From Falciphora oryzae (lineage: Eukaryota; Ascomycota; Sordariomycetes; Magnaporthales; Magnaporthaceae), in assembly GCA_000733355.1 (NCBI GenBank), contig JNVV01000062.1:137655-201654 (forward strand): DNA of 64,000 nucleotides, written 5' to 3'. Of the stretch, positions 47,236 to 58,690 are shown one piece after another; the first letter of the stretch is position 1; every line of letters begins with the position of its first letter. The notes under the pieces are model-generated. The model did no database searches. It had not been told where the DNA came from and was given only the letters and a program-made list of their open reading frames with translations. The position numbers and the translations under genes are program-made.

Positions 47236-47785
47236 TATGTTATCGGTTCATCCTGGGCGAAACATTTCTCCACACGACCGGTGCGACCAGTGCGCGGCCT
47301 GGCTGAATCTTATAGCATCGGTCAGTTGGGCATGTCCATCTGAAGGAGCAGAGTTTGCGAGTGGTCAAAGTTCATCCTAAAACCGCCGTTGTCGGGAGTC
47401 ATCTGCCCGCCATTACAAAGCCCTTTGCATCGGAGCTGCGGGGGGATGGCACGAATGGGGAACAGCGGGGCTCAGACTGATGTAATTGCCATACAATAGG
47501 CTTTGACCTGCCGTCGTCTCGGTTTGTCTGATGCTGCTTGTCGAACCTTTCTGGGTCAAGGCCAAGGCTCGGTCGTTGCAGCCATGGTCCGATGTATGCC
47601 GCCGAGCTAGGTCCTACGGGGATCTCTTTTAGGAGTGGCGTCGCGTCGACCATAGACGTGTCTACGATTTGTCACAAGACAGTGAACGTAAGAATAGTTG
47701 TATTTTTTTCGTCAATTACATCCAATTCGTACAGTGACGTTCCCGTGAGCCACTGCTCGTGAGACGTGAGCCAACATTCCGCGCC
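47236..47785. other. Intergenic
   Basis: About 550 bases between two minus-strand genes, holding the PhlG-like promoter and the 3' UTR of the nucleotidase. No gene recognised. Confidence 0.5.
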
Positions 47786-49547
47786 TTATGTCCGGTCAGT
47801 AGCACGGCGACGGCGGCGGGCACGCTCGCCAACCGTCTTGATCCTACCGTCAAGCGCAATGTCAATGGGAGAGTGCGCAGCGAGGTATGCGTTGAGCACA
47901 ACATCCTGTGCGTCCAGGGTGGCCCAGCCGGTGGTGGGGACCAGGAAAGAGTCGCCGCCGCCGGCAATAAAGTCGAGCGTGACAAACGTGTACTTCTTGC
48001 TCGTGTTGTTGGCATCGATGGGCTGCCCTCCGACAGTGGCGCGCTTGAGACGGCTGCCGATAGGCCCGGCCGGGTCGTAGAGAATACGGAGATCCTTGGA
48101 AATTTGCGGGAAGGACGTGACGGGCTTGCCGTTGAACTGGTTGACGCCCGAGACCAGACCCTCGAGCACCTTCCACAGGTCCGCGGCCGTGTAAGTCATG
48201 TCCACGATGGTGTTGCCGAAGGGGAACGAGGTCAGGACTTCGCCGCGGGTGATGTTGCCGGCGTCGATGGTGGCGCGCACGCCGCCGCCGTTGATCAGGG
48301 CGAAGTCGATGCCGGTAGTGACGTTGCGGCGGTACTCCACCATGGCGCTTTAACAGTGAATGAGTGTTAGAACTAGGGCACTCTTTGGAATGATTGGATG
48401 CATAACGCGAGCAAAAGCACAGAGCGGGGGAGTGAACGTACTCAGCCATCAGGTCGCCCAGCAGGCACTCCTTGTTGCGGCATTGGGTCTGGTCGAGCTC
48501 GACGTTGCTGTAACCAACGACCTCGGCGGCGAACTTCTCAAAAGGAGCCCGCCAGCTGGTGATCTGGGCCTGCAGCTCGGGGTCTTGGGCGGTGGTGTTG
48601 GTCATGTGCACGGGGGCGCCGTGGTAGGCCAGGATCTTGCCGTCGGCGTCGTAGGTCACGTCGATGTAGCCGACGTACTCGCCCCAGCGGTAGGCCTGGA
48701 CGATAAAGACCTCGTCGCCAGCCTTGTTCTTCTTGATGGTCGGGTACGGGCCCTGGGCGCCAGTGAAGTTGCCGAGCGGGGTGTGGCTGTGGCCGCCCAT
48801 GATGAGGTGCAGGCCGGTGGTGGACTCGGCCAGGCGCTGGTCCTCATCGTAGCCAATGTGGGTGATGGCGGCGATGCGCTTGATGTTGGTGGTCGAGCGG
48901 ATGTGGTCGATGGTGGCCTGTACGGCGGCGACCGAGTCGCTAAAGGTGGTCTCCTTGCCCGGGCGCGAGATGCCAGGGGTGGTCTCGGTGGTGACGCCGA
49001 TCACGGCGAGCTCGTACTTGTCGTAGATGTGGTAGGGCTTGATGGTCTTGTTGAGCAGCGGGTGGGTGCTCTGGATGTTGGCCGAGATGATGGGGAAGGT
49101 CAGGTTGTTGAGGAACTCGCCGAGCTGGTCGTCGCCGCCGTCGAACTCGTGGTTGCCGAGTGTCATGCCGTCGAAGCCCATCTGGTTGAGGGTCTCGGCG
49201 ATCTTCTCGCCGCCGTAGAAGCTGTAGAAGAGGGTGCCCTGGAACTCGTCGCCGACGTTGAGGAAGAGGCTGTCCTGGTGCGAGGGGCGGGTCTGGTCGA
49301 CAAAGTGCTTGACGCGGGCGTAGCCGCCGAAGCAGCCGCGCGAGGGGTCGGTGCAGTCGGTGCCGGACGCGGCGAACTGGTCGAGGTGGGCGTGGACATC
49401 GTTGATATGGTAAAAGGAGATGTTGTAGTTGCCCTGCTCGTCGATGAAGCGCTTGTTGAGGCGGCGCTGGCTGTAGAGCACGTCCTCGGCGGCGACGGCG
49501 CCCGCGAGGGGCAGAACGCAGAGGAGGAGGGGCGACCGGCAATGCAT
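47786..49547 (-). CDS. Secreted 5'-nucleotidase / metallophosphatase
   Basis: Exons 49547..48442 and 48347..47786 give 555 residues. A signal peptide (about 1-20, CVLPLAGAVAAE) is followed by the calcineurin-like phosphoesterase domain. Metal motifs: INDVHAHLDQ, VGDEFQGT, GNHEFDGGDD, THIGYDED and GGHSHTPL. The C-terminal 5'-nucleotidase domain shows FALINGGGVRATI, FPFGNTIV and IAGGGDSF. The intron (GTACGT...AAAG) joins GDLMA|DAMVEYR in phase 2. The family dephosphorylates extracellular nucleotides or UDP-sugars to scavenge phosphate and nucleoside. The C-terminus is Arg-rich without an evident GPI signal. Confidence 0.93.
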
Positions 49548-50303
49548 TGCGCTGGCGGTGTTTGACCTTGACCTGAGATGCTGGTGTCAAAGTTGATTGA
49601 CACTGGCTGGGCCGACCGACCGACTGACCGACCTCAAGAGCCCATCCGTCGCAGGAGCAAGACTCGTCCGTCCCAAGGGCAGTGGCGGAAGGCGATCATT
49701 TTTTTTTTCTCATTCGGTTGTCGGGCCTGACGCGCACCCTGCGGGCCAACGTCCCAGCTCGGTTGGCGCAAAGCGCTAATCGGCCCCGCTCCAGGGTTGG
49801 CAACCTGCCGAAAGAAGCAGGTCAAGATGCAGTGAGCATGGTGGCCATTTTGCGCCGACCAACCATGACGGCGGGAGCCCCGGGTTGCTGATCCATCCTG
49901 TTGGGGCGGCGAGGGGAAATGGAGCACGGCGAGCGTAATCTTGAAATTTTCCCGAGTCGTGGGAGCTTATCGCCTGGCACACGTGTCTGGTCCGCCTCGT
50001 TGGCCATTGGCGAATGGGAGTTGACTCTCGGACTGGCCAGACTGGAAGCAGCGTGGTTGAAATGATACGCCACCGTGGAAGGCAGCCGCTGCAGACGGGA
50101 ATGCAGCGAGGTTCCAACCCGCCTGGCACCATGAGGAAGGTGTTGACGGTGCCGATCCATTGAGCATAAGCATTTAGTGCAACTGCCGTGGCGAGCAGGC
50201 CCTCGGTTTCTTCTTCAGCTAATGTCGCGGGAGTGCGAGACTGTTCTGTTTCGGCCCAATCTGTTTGTTCTCTGTCATGCCAATATCCAGACAGCATATA
50301 TCC
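49548..50303. other. Intergenic
   Basis: About 755 bases with the nucleotidase promoter and the 3' end of the GMC gene. No gene recognised. Confidence 0.5.
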
Positions 50304-52271
50304 CTACTTGTCCAGCCCCAATATCCTCTCTACTGCCTTCTCGGCCGCAATTATGATCCCGGCCTGCGGGTTAGCCGTCTGGATACTATTCACGATGCCC
50401 GCGTCTACGACGTGCAAGTTTTTGGTCCCGTAAACCTGCGCGTTCACGTCCACAACCGCCCTACCGCCTTCCAACCCCGAGTCGGTGCCGAGGCGCGTCG
50501 TCCCAACCCAGTGATTCGCCGTCCTTGCGATCGTCACAGGGATCTGTATGAGTAGGCGCGAACAAAAGAAGACGGTCTGGTCAGCAAATGGTCACTAATC
50601 GCGCGAACCGCCCGGTCCCATCAAGTCAGGGACCTACGCTTTCGACATATTCTCGTATGTCTTGCCCCGGCGCTGGCTCGAGCATTTTAGCTCCCGGTAT
50701 CGAGGACACGACCTCAACCACATTCGTGACGGTCGCGATGACGGCTTCGAGGTCATGGTTGCCTTCGTCGTTGAAGTACGGCAGCGTCCCCACGCCCATG
50801 TTTAGCGACGAGTCGATCGTGACACGTCCACGCGATGTTTTCCCCAGCCCGAGACCCGCATGGAGGCCGGCCGAATCTTGGGTCACGAAACGTCAGCTGG
50901 GGATCGCTTTAGCACTCGACACATCTTACCGAAACAGCTGCCCTTACTGTATCCAGAATCAGATTGCTGGCCCAGGGTGTACGACGTCCACTGAAAATGT
51001 CTGGTGGTGCCGTCCGCCCCCTTGATGCTCTCCCAGAACACTGGGTTGATGTTCGGGGACGCCTGAGCTAGAATACCAGATCGGCTGGCTAGTGTCTGTC
51101 AGAACCCATGCCACTCGCCCACGTCGACATGTTGCCCTTCTTACCGAGATACTTCTCCGCATCTGCCTGAGGGGGGTTATCGAATGCAGCATCGAAATCG
51201 TAGTGCACGATGTCTGGGTGCTCGAAGACGATCGCGGTCTAGTAGAGGCATCCGTCAGCTGCTTCATCCTTGGGGTTGAAAGGAAATCGTGTCCCGTCTC
51301 ACGTTGACATGATCGTCCAGCTCCCGTCCCACAGGCAGCTCGATCCACTGCGATGGAGGCACCATCTTATCGCCCTCGACCCCGACCACCACCCCCAGCT
51401 GATCCCGGGGCCCGATGCCGCTCCGGAAGAGGATTTTGGCTGTGCCGAACACGCCGGCAGACAGGACCACGCGACCACCCCCACCGAGGCTAACGGTGCC
51501 GCTGTGGCCCGTCTCGCCAACAGCCTCGACCTGCACGCCCGTGATTACATCGCCACGTCTCACCAGCCTCGTCGCCGTCGTCTCAGTCCATACATCGAGG
51601 TTCCTGCCCGCGTGCTTATCCAGAGCTTCGCCTAGATATGTCCGCAGCGGCCCGCCGCGCTCGCCATCCATGAAGAAGTGCGCCGCGTGCGCAAACGTCT
51701 GCTGCTTCGCATCTGGCTCCTCGTTCGCCACGACCCCCCTCCACCCCTTCGCCGCCAGCCCCTTGGTTACCAAATCGTACACGGCCGTGTTGTGCAGCAC
51801 GCCGTCGACGGCGGGCCTCTCAGTCCAGGGCACGCGTGCGAACACCCGCTCCGTCGCGCCCGCCATGCCGGCGGCGCGCCAGCCCTCCGGGTTGCCGATG
51901 CCGTCCCAGTCCGCGGCCTGTGGCTTGAACCAGAGCCCCGCGTTGATGGCCGGCCCGCCGCCCAGCAGCTTCCCAGATATGGGCCCGACGTCGGTGTTGC
52001 GGATGCCGTCGTGGTTGTGCCAGATGACGTTGTACAGGCCCGGCACGTCGTACCGGGTGAGGCTCGTACCCTCGAGCCAGGCCGGCCGCCGTCGCCCGCC
52101 GAACCGGTACGTCGAGACGGAGCCCCGCTCGATCAGCAGCACTTTCTTGCCAGATTCCGTGAGACGAGCTGCCGCGGGCATCCCGCCTGCGCCGGAACCG
52201 ACGACGATGTAGTCGTACCCATTGCCGATGGGAGCGGTGGTCGGCTGGCCTGAGGTTGGTAGCGCTTCCAT
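50304..52271 (-). CDS. GMC oxidoreductase resembling the cellobiose dehydrogenase flavin domain (AA3)
   Basis: FAD alcohol/sugar dehydrogenase or oxidase. Exons 52271..51303, 51238..51145, 51088..50930, 50876..50638 and 50543..50304 give 566 residues. Seen: dinucleotide motif YIVVGSGAGGMPAAARL, LLIERG, the GMC signature region KLLGGGPAINAGLWFKP, SAGVFGTAKILFRSGIGP, PPSQWIELPVG, and the C-terminal His in TANHWVGTTR with NPQAG near the end. The order and wording follow cellobiose dehydrogenase more closely than glucose oxidase. There is no cytochrome or cellulose-binding domain. No signal peptide is evident at the first ATG (MEALPTSG); the frame is open upstream to 52364 but has no in-frame ATG there. 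All five joins keep the frame. Confidence 0.88.
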
Positions 52272-53092
52272 GGCGCCTTGCGTATTCTTGGCTGCCGCAG
52301 AGAGTATGAAAGCAGCTGTTCTTTCCTGTTGCGTCGTAAAAAGAAAGGAGAGCCCAAAGGTCACACATAGGGAGCCCTTGACGGTTTAAGTATCACCCAA
52401 GAACACATAGTGACAAGATAGGTATGTCCGCGGTGGTGATCAGCTATTCCGGCATGCTCATTGGGTACCACGTTGACGAAGTGCGGGGATGCCTCTCGAG
52501 ATATCGGAAGCAAAACCTCCTTGCCGCAAAATGGTCTCGATTCGTCTTCTATTCCCATCGTACAACATTGCCAAGTCACATGTCAGGATCCTACTTCCGC
52601 TTCTGGCCTACGGCGGCTTGGTCTCGAATTATCGACGTGGACGCAATGGGACGTGACGGCAACTCCCAGCGGGGGCCTGCGGGGGCTGCAGCGGCGAGCG
52701 ATTGGTAGCTCGGGAGAACAACGGCAGATCAACTACACAGCCTCGGAGAGCATCCCTTGGAATTACGTTTGGTATTGGATGGGTATCTGTAAAGAGGCGA
52801 TAGATCACGGCAAGTAGCAAGCCACCAGGATTCCCATAGTCGTTCATTACCCGATTGTCTGGGTCCGCGTGGTCCGCCGGGCCTGTCTCCCTTGCACGGG
52901 ATGCCGTCCCGCAGATGCGGTAGGACAAGAGTGGCCCGTTGGCCCGTCTCCCCGACCGAGCGTGGTCTGCCACCCATGGTCGGATCGGCCGGATGACCCC
53001 CTGCCGTCTGCTGCCAAGACGGGGTGCCGAGCCGATGCCAGGGAGGCCAGTCTCTCCAACGGTCTGTATCCTCTCTAGCCCACATCGCCTGG
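52272..53092. other. Intergenic
   Basis: About 820 bases between two minus-strand genes. Only motif-free overlapping open frames. Confidence 0.5.
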
Positions 53093-54287
53093 CTACTGCT
53101 CCTTTATCTCGAAAGGCCCAGCTTGTGGGTTTGAGAGAGCCCACTTTATGCCGCCGTGCATGACCTCATCCCAGACCTTAGACCCATGTGGAAGCTTGTC
53201 GCTAAATCGCCTGTACCCGTGGGGAAAACCCGGGAAAACGTTGACGTTTGTCGGGACGCTAGAGGGCAAGAGGAGAGCACGTGGGTGTTAGCATGCGGGC
53301 ACGCGCCATGTGGCCTAGCCATACGGGCCGGTTTCCCGAAAGAAAAGCGACAAAACACAGCGAAAGCAAACAGACTCACCCTGCCTCTGCCAGCAGCTTG
53401 GCGTACAAGAGCCCCTCGTCCCTCAGCGGGTCCATGCCCGCGACGCCAAACGTGGCCGGCGGCAGGCCCTTGGCCTTCTCGGGCGGGATGTTGCCGGGGT
53501 TGAGGATCAGGTTGTCCGGGTCGTGGTCCTCGATCTTGAGCATGTCCATGAAGAAGTCGATCCGCGACTTGGGCAGCAGCGCCGCGTCCCTGCACTGCGC
53601 GTACGACCCCGTCACGTCCGGGTCCGCCAGGCGCGCCTTGTTCTTCTCGTAGCACTGCGGCAGCGTCACGGTGGGGATCATGAGCACCTGCCCGGCGGGC
53701 TTGGGCAGCTTGGCCAGGAACTCGCATCCGGGTAGGGACAGGTGCTGGGCGACCATGAGCGAGGCCGTCAGCTGCCCGCCGGCCGAGATGCCGCCCACCA
53801 CGACGCGCTGCGGGTCGCCGCCGACGCGGTCGATGTTGGCGTGCAGCCAGGCGAAGGCGTCCTGCGAGTCGTGCCAGGCCGTCGGGTAGGGGTGCGTGTC
53901 GGTGTGGCGGTAGTTGACGTTGAGCACGACGGCGCCCGTGTCGGCGGCGATGCGCGCGCAGATGCCGTCCTCGGACGCCAGCGTGCCGAAGTAGAAACCG
54001 CCGCCGTGCAGGTGGATGTACACGGGCAGGTTCTTTTGGTCCTTGGTCTCCTTGAGCTGGTACGTCCGCGCCGGGACGCTCGAGCCGTCGCGCGTCGGGA
54101 TGGTGTAGTCGGCGGTTACAAGCTTGTCGGCCAGCAGGGCGAAGCCCTCGGCGGCGAGCGTCTCGCGTTGGGTGTGGCTCGCCTGTTGCTGGCTGGCCAG
54201 CGCCATCCCCGCCAGCGGGGGAGGCAGGGTCGGCTCGATGGCGAGCCACTCGTCCGAGGGGTTGCCGTACTTGGAGAAGTCGCACAT
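53093..54287 (-). CDS. Alpha/beta hydrolase, hormone-sensitive-lipase (HSL) family
   Basis: Carboxylesterase-type enzyme. Exons 54287..53380 and 53258..53093 give 357 residues. Seen: oxyanion-hole HGGGFYFG (IHLHGGG), nucleophile Ser in GGISAGGQ, acid Asp in GMDPLRDEG, and catalytic His in GFPHGYRRF, which lies in exon 2. The donor must be the GTGAGT after GAGGCAGG (phase 2). Only that choice puts the His motif in frame; the neighbouring frame reads on to a plausible-looking but wrong C-terminus. The acceptor is CTCTAG with a CTAAC branch site. No signal peptide, so probably intracellular. Substrate unknown. Confidence 0.92.
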
Positions 54288-55804
54288 GGTGCTTTGGTTT
54301 TCAAAAGGCAGGCGGTGGTGGAGTAGGGGTATAAAGGTTGTTTTGGGTGCTGAAGTCGCTGTTGGCACGAGAAGCTCGAGTGTCGGTTTGGTGACCAAGA
54401 CGTCAGATATTTATTTCTCGCCGTCGAACCGAGGTCCGACCTTCGGGCAGCTCTTCGCGGCGCGACCAGCCCCGCGATGGGACCCGCGAAGGGGTGAGGC
54501 GGGGCGCGGGGCCCCGGGCAGGCCGCACACTCCGCCCACTGAAGCCAGGGCGACCGCTCGAGGCTGATTGGAGCTCCTGGGGCGGCCATCGTCTGGCGTC
54601 CCGTGTCTGCATGGGCCGGTTGTTTAGAAGCCCCCATACAGACAGCCGCCCACGACTCGGCCAGATTCAATCACACCGCGCTGGCCTGCCCGATCAAAAA
54701 CGGATTTCGGCTGCCAATGAACCCCGTCCGAACAGGGACGCGATTCAGCACCCACATGACGCAGCACATCCACCAGTCTTCGAAATTCCAACTAGGGGGG
54801 TCCCCTGAATTTGGTTGACGTCTACCACACTTTGGCTCGCGTGGCGAGATGCCGCGAGCCGGCCACTGACACCTGTCGAAAAAAAAAAAAAAAAAGTTTA
54901 AACACCCCTTGTGGATGGCGAGAGCTTAACTGGTCTACACCTTAGACCTTGAGTCTACGCCTCTCGCCTCCTCGCGCCTTACGCCCCATCCTCGGTCCCG
55001 AGATTTTGGCCACCTACCCAGCAAAAAGAAGTGGCCTTCCCTCCGCCGCAGGATCCCTAAATCTCGGGTGTGGGAGCGCCCGCCGGCACTGACTGCAGAA
55101 CCGGTCGGTTAGGTACCTGGGCAGCGCACGCCGCACCCGAGTAGATGCCGCGCGTCCACGGCGAAGGAAGTCGAGTCGGGTACAAATTACCATTCTGTCG
55201 GGGTGGGCGGGAAGGGGGTCAAAGCTGAGCAACGATGAGCAGCAGATAAATTTTTTGTGGAATTGGACGCAGAGGGAGTTGCAGCCACATTTGGGTAGCC
55301 GAGGTGTCCCTTTATCAATTTTAGCTTGGAACATCGAACGAATAAATCCACCAGCCAAGCGATGGCATCACGTACGCTCCTAGCATCTTTGAGCAACCGG
55401 TATTAGCTTCGAGCCCGGTTATAGCTTTGGTTAGGTTATTTCTTTTGACATACCAATAACCAATGGAAATACTGTGACGAGCTCCGTCGATAACGGAACC
55501 AGAAGACTAAAATGGGAATAAGCAAGGATACGTAGTGATCTGAGGAGACAGATGATTAGGCGGAAGAGCAGGTTAGCCTATTACACGCTCTAATGCTGCT
55601 TGTAGGCGATGATTAAGCATGCTTCTTCGAAACTGTGATAGTACAGGAGGGCGATCGGCTACCTAGCTTTGGATGTCATAAATTGGCATGACAAGATAGG
55701 CCAGCTGAATAGAATAATCGGAAGTAGGCCTCATGGCCTAAATATGGTAATTAACATTAGTGCCGTCCCATCTAAGGAATATTCAACTAAATTTGTTTTT
55801 TAAA
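54288..55804. other. Intergenic transition into the AT-rich repeat region
   Basis: About 1.5 kb. Contains a run of 17 A (54879-54895). From about 55.2 kb base composition shifts to AT-rich and recognisable coding sequence stops. No gene recognised. Confidence 0.5.
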
Positions 55805-55809
55805 CACTT

Positions 55810-56192
55810 TGTTGGATTGCGTTGACCGGTGCAGGCAATCGGTAGGGCTCAGAGAGGGCCGGATCCTCCGATCCCGTGATCAGATATCACGGGATCTGAG
55901 GGCCAGAGGGCCCGTAGGACTGGGAGCAGGGGAACGGCCCTTTGGTGATCTGTCTCGTGTATATATAGCCTTCCTCCTGCTCCCTCTCTGGCAGATAGAT
56001 CCCTTTCCTCTTCGTGCACATAATAGAGACGATTCCTCCCAACAAGTTGGTAATCGCCATGCATCACTCCTGGGAGATCTCCGTGCCCGGCCCCATTGGG
56101 GCCAACAGGAGTACCAACTCCTACCAACATGACCGTTATTCACCCTGTTTTGGAGATCTCCGTGCCTACAGGAGTACCTACTCCCACCAACA
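55810..56192 (-). mobile_element. Solo LTR with internal duplication (Copia-type family A)
   Basis: 383 bp, read on the minus strand from TGTTGGTGGGAGT to CCAACA (TGTTGG/CCAACA termini). A TATA-like ggctatatatac lies inside. Flanked by the 5-bp duplication cactt (55805-55809 and 56193-56197). The first about 60 bp of the LTR recur inside it (TGTTGGTAGGAGTTGGTACTCC, minus strand from about 56132), so it carries an internal tandem duplication of its own 5' end. It shares TGTTGGTRGGAG...ACTCCTG and GGAGATCTCC with the LTR at 56915-57148. Inserted in a CAX-like gene just after a splice donor. Confidence 0.85.
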
Positions 56193-56914
56193 CACTTACA
56201 GTATTCACGTAATTCCGAATGCCTCCGTTTACTGCGTAGAGGCTCTTGCCTGCTCCGCAAGCCGCTGGTATGAGCAGGAGGACTGCGTATGGGCGGGCAG
56301 AGGGCCCGAAGTCCTTGAAAGCGGCACCGAGGCCAAGAAACGCATTACTTCCACACCAATAAAGGCAGAAGGCCGCAGCAGCCTGCACCGTTCCGCTCAG
56401 GACAGAGCTGACTCGACTGTCTTCTTCCGTTTGTCCACTTGCCGTGCTCGGCCGGCCGTCCGACAACTCATCGCTTTCTATATCTAATCCCCAACCGCCA
56501 TGGTTCGCGCGGTAAATTTCGGAATAACCTATAGAAAGGGTTTGAAGGTAACGTAGCGAAACCACAAGTATTGGCCGTATAGCGAAATTAAAACCAAGGT
56601 TGTGCCTCAGGTATATAACAAGGCCCTGGGAGAGTCCCCGTGGCGCTCGAGGAGCTAGCGGTAAGAGCATGGATGAGGATTAGTGAATCTGACTTGGCTT
56701 TTACAAACCAAAGGGCCTTACTGCAATAAACTGCTTACCATTGAGAAAATGGTAACAACGCTGAGAAAAAAGAACAGGTACATCGGAACAATGTGTGTCT
56801 GGATGCTGACGAACTCCTGTTCCATTCCTTCACCATTAGAGGAACGCATGTTGGTTATGCCGCCTAAGAGTGAAGCAATGCTACAGGTAACGAGCAGGTT
56901 GCTAATAAGGAATC

Positions 56915-57148
56915 TGTTGGTAGGAGTGTTACTCCTGTAGGCTCGGAGATCTCCAAAGAGAAAGAACAAAGATCTATAGATCTGGAAAGGTGTCTGTATT
57001 GATGCATGATGGAGAAGGAATCTAGTTACAGGAAGGGGATCGCAAGATCCCCTTTTGTAGGCTCGTGGGAGCGCACGGCCCCTGGGCCTGCTGCTCCACG
57101 AGACGTGGGCCCTTCCTGGATGCACGCGCTAGATCACGTGGATCAACA
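56915..57148 (+). mobile_element. Solo LTR, same family A
   Basis: 234 bp from TGTTGGTAGGAGTG to GATCAACA, ending in the inverted TGTTG/CAACA. Flanked by the 5-bp duplication gaatc (56910-56914 and 57149-57153). Shares its first about 40 bases with the other family-A LTR. Removing it together with one copy of gaatc restores a continuous membrane-protein reading frame on the minus strand, which confirms both borders. Confidence 0.88.
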
Positions 57149-57321
57149 GAATCCGATTACAAAAAGTGCCGTATCATGAGGGCTTCCCTGTTGTGCTGCA
57201 GAAATGACGATCTAAGACAAGAAAATTGTTAGAACAAATCGGTAAGGATATAGCAAAAGACTGATGGGATCCTACCGCAACCTCGGACAAGTTGCAAAGC
57301 AAGTCCCGGAGTTGAAACTTA

Positions 57322-57981
57322 GGGCCTGTCCTAGACTAACGGTTTTTTGGTTTTTTGGTTTTTTGCTAAAATTTTTCTAAAGATTGAAAGCCTTGCATTA
57401 AAAAGGAAGCATATGAAAAGAATTTGTATTATTTAAAACCGCATAACGTGGTTCACAAGCGAGTGCCACACACAAGCGAGTGCCACACTTCAAAATCTCA
57501 TACTAAACGCCGTTTTTTTCGATTAAATAACTCGCTCAATTTAAAGCTAAATTCTACCAAAATTAAAACAATGATATTTAACTTTATAATGATTATAATT
57601 TGAACTTTGCGCCTGGCTATTATTACTCCTTTGGGGTTAATTTGCAACTGTACACAGTATATTACACAGTGTTTCGAACTAACCTAAAAGGAGTAATAAT
57701 AGCCAGGCGCAAAGTTCAAATTATAATCATTATAAAGTTAAATATCATTGTTTTAATTTTGGTAGAATTTAGCTTTAAATTGAGCGAGTTATTTAATCGA
57801 AAAAAACGGCGTTTAGTATGGGATTTTGAAGTGTGGCACTCGCTTGTGTGTGGCACTCGCTTGTGAACCACGTTACATATTAATTTGTTTTTGATATCCT
57901 GCCTTTGGTGTTGATATATTTTAGAAAAAAAGTTGAGCAAAAAACCAAAAAACCAAAAAACCGTTAGTCTAGGACAGGCCC
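57322..57981. mobile_element. 660-bp foldback / Harbinger-like MITE
   Basis: Begins GGGCCTGTCCTAGACTAACGG and ends with its inverse; flanked by the 3-bp duplication tta (57319-57321 and 57982-57984). Most of the element is one giant inverted repeat: arms of roughly 300 bases that match almost perfectly in their inner 200 bases, around a loop of about 50 bases near 57630-57685. The ends also carry three short GGTTTTTT repeats. GGGCCTGT ends with a TTA duplication are typical of PIF/Harbinger elements. No transposase; small open frames inside are mirror images and are not genes. Confidence 0.85.
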
Positions 57982-58690
57982 TTATAGCTGCTCTCATCTT
58001 TGATGTTCCAGAATGTCAGGAGCGTAAGAGGGGCGATAGCGGCGACATTAAGCAGGAAGATGGCTGTCGGGCTCCACGTTGTGCTGGGCGCTATAAGCGC
58101 CAAAGGGATAAAAATATGCATGAAGTTGAAGTACTCTGACATGAACCGCGTTAGATGGAGGTTTCCAAAATTTAATTGTGGACGTATGGAGTCGAATACA
58201 TGCCGCTCGAAAATAGTGTCTTGAGTAGTTGGAAGGCTGCCCGTATGGGTGAGGCCGTGGAGTGGATATGGAGCTGGTCCCGATCGTGGGCATGGAGCCG
58301 GTTCCGGTTGTCCCACCGGGGGCGGCCGTGTATCGCATGGTCATTGCCCCGGAGCTACCCGCTCATCTCCCGGACCTGTTTCGCAAATGGCACTGCTGCC
58401 ACCATCGTTAAATGGACGGAAAGATGTTGCGTTTTAAACTGGTGTGGGAGATATTAATAAATGGAGCAGCCAATTTGACTGGATTCGTGTTGCTGTGTAT
58501 GCCCATTTCGGGTGGGCACTGAGTTCATTTTTAACAATGCATGCGCCGCCAAGTTTGTGGCCAACTCCTTATTGGTGGCTTGGCAAATGACCTGGAACGT
58601 GGGTGATAACATCCGGATGTGCGTATTGACCCTGCCATACGGCTGTGGCATAAGCGTCTAAGTCATTTGGGTAGCCAAAACCTCGCCAAG

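Larger units (their letters stand above)
56198..58344 (-). pseudogene. CAX-like Ca2+/H+ (cation) exchanger gene, disrupted by three insertions
   Basis: Pieces in order on the minus strand: 58344-57985 (LNFGNLHLTRFMSEYFNF, then FIPLALIAPSTTWSPTAIFLLNVAAIAPLTLL), then the foldback element. Next comes a short exon ending near 57154 (AAQQGSPHDTALFVIGF), then a solo LTR. The frame resumes at 56914 (FLISNLLVTCSIASLLGGI, then a segment ending VVTIFSM with a GTAAGC donor near 56746). The last piece is about 56650-56200, with LSQGLVIYLRHNLGFNF and a terminal AVLLLIPAACGAGKSLYAV helix. Several hydrophobic segments and their spacing resemble CAX antiporters, but the signature GNAxE motifs are degenerate or missing. 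A frameshift or small intron is likely near 58230-58260. Family assignment is moderate; disruption is certain. Confidence 0.5.

Noticed and set aside
46090..47343. 417-codon plus-strand open frame opposite the PhlG-like gene
   Set aside because: The Ala/Arg/Pro-rich translation is the shadow of the conserved minus-strand protein.
48360..49565. 401-codon plus-strand open frame opposite the 5'-nucleotidase
   Set aside because: Val/Gly/Ala-rich antisense shadow; all metallophosphatase motifs are on the minus strand.
53146..53379. Read-through C-terminus for the alpha/beta hydrolase (TSTFSRVFPTG reading)
   Set aside because: That frame lacks the catalytic His; splicing at GTGAGT in phase 2 yields GFPHGYRRF and a normal family length.
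57600..57997. Small open frames inside the foldback element
   Set aside because: They are mirror products of the inverted repeat, AT-rich and without any protein motif.
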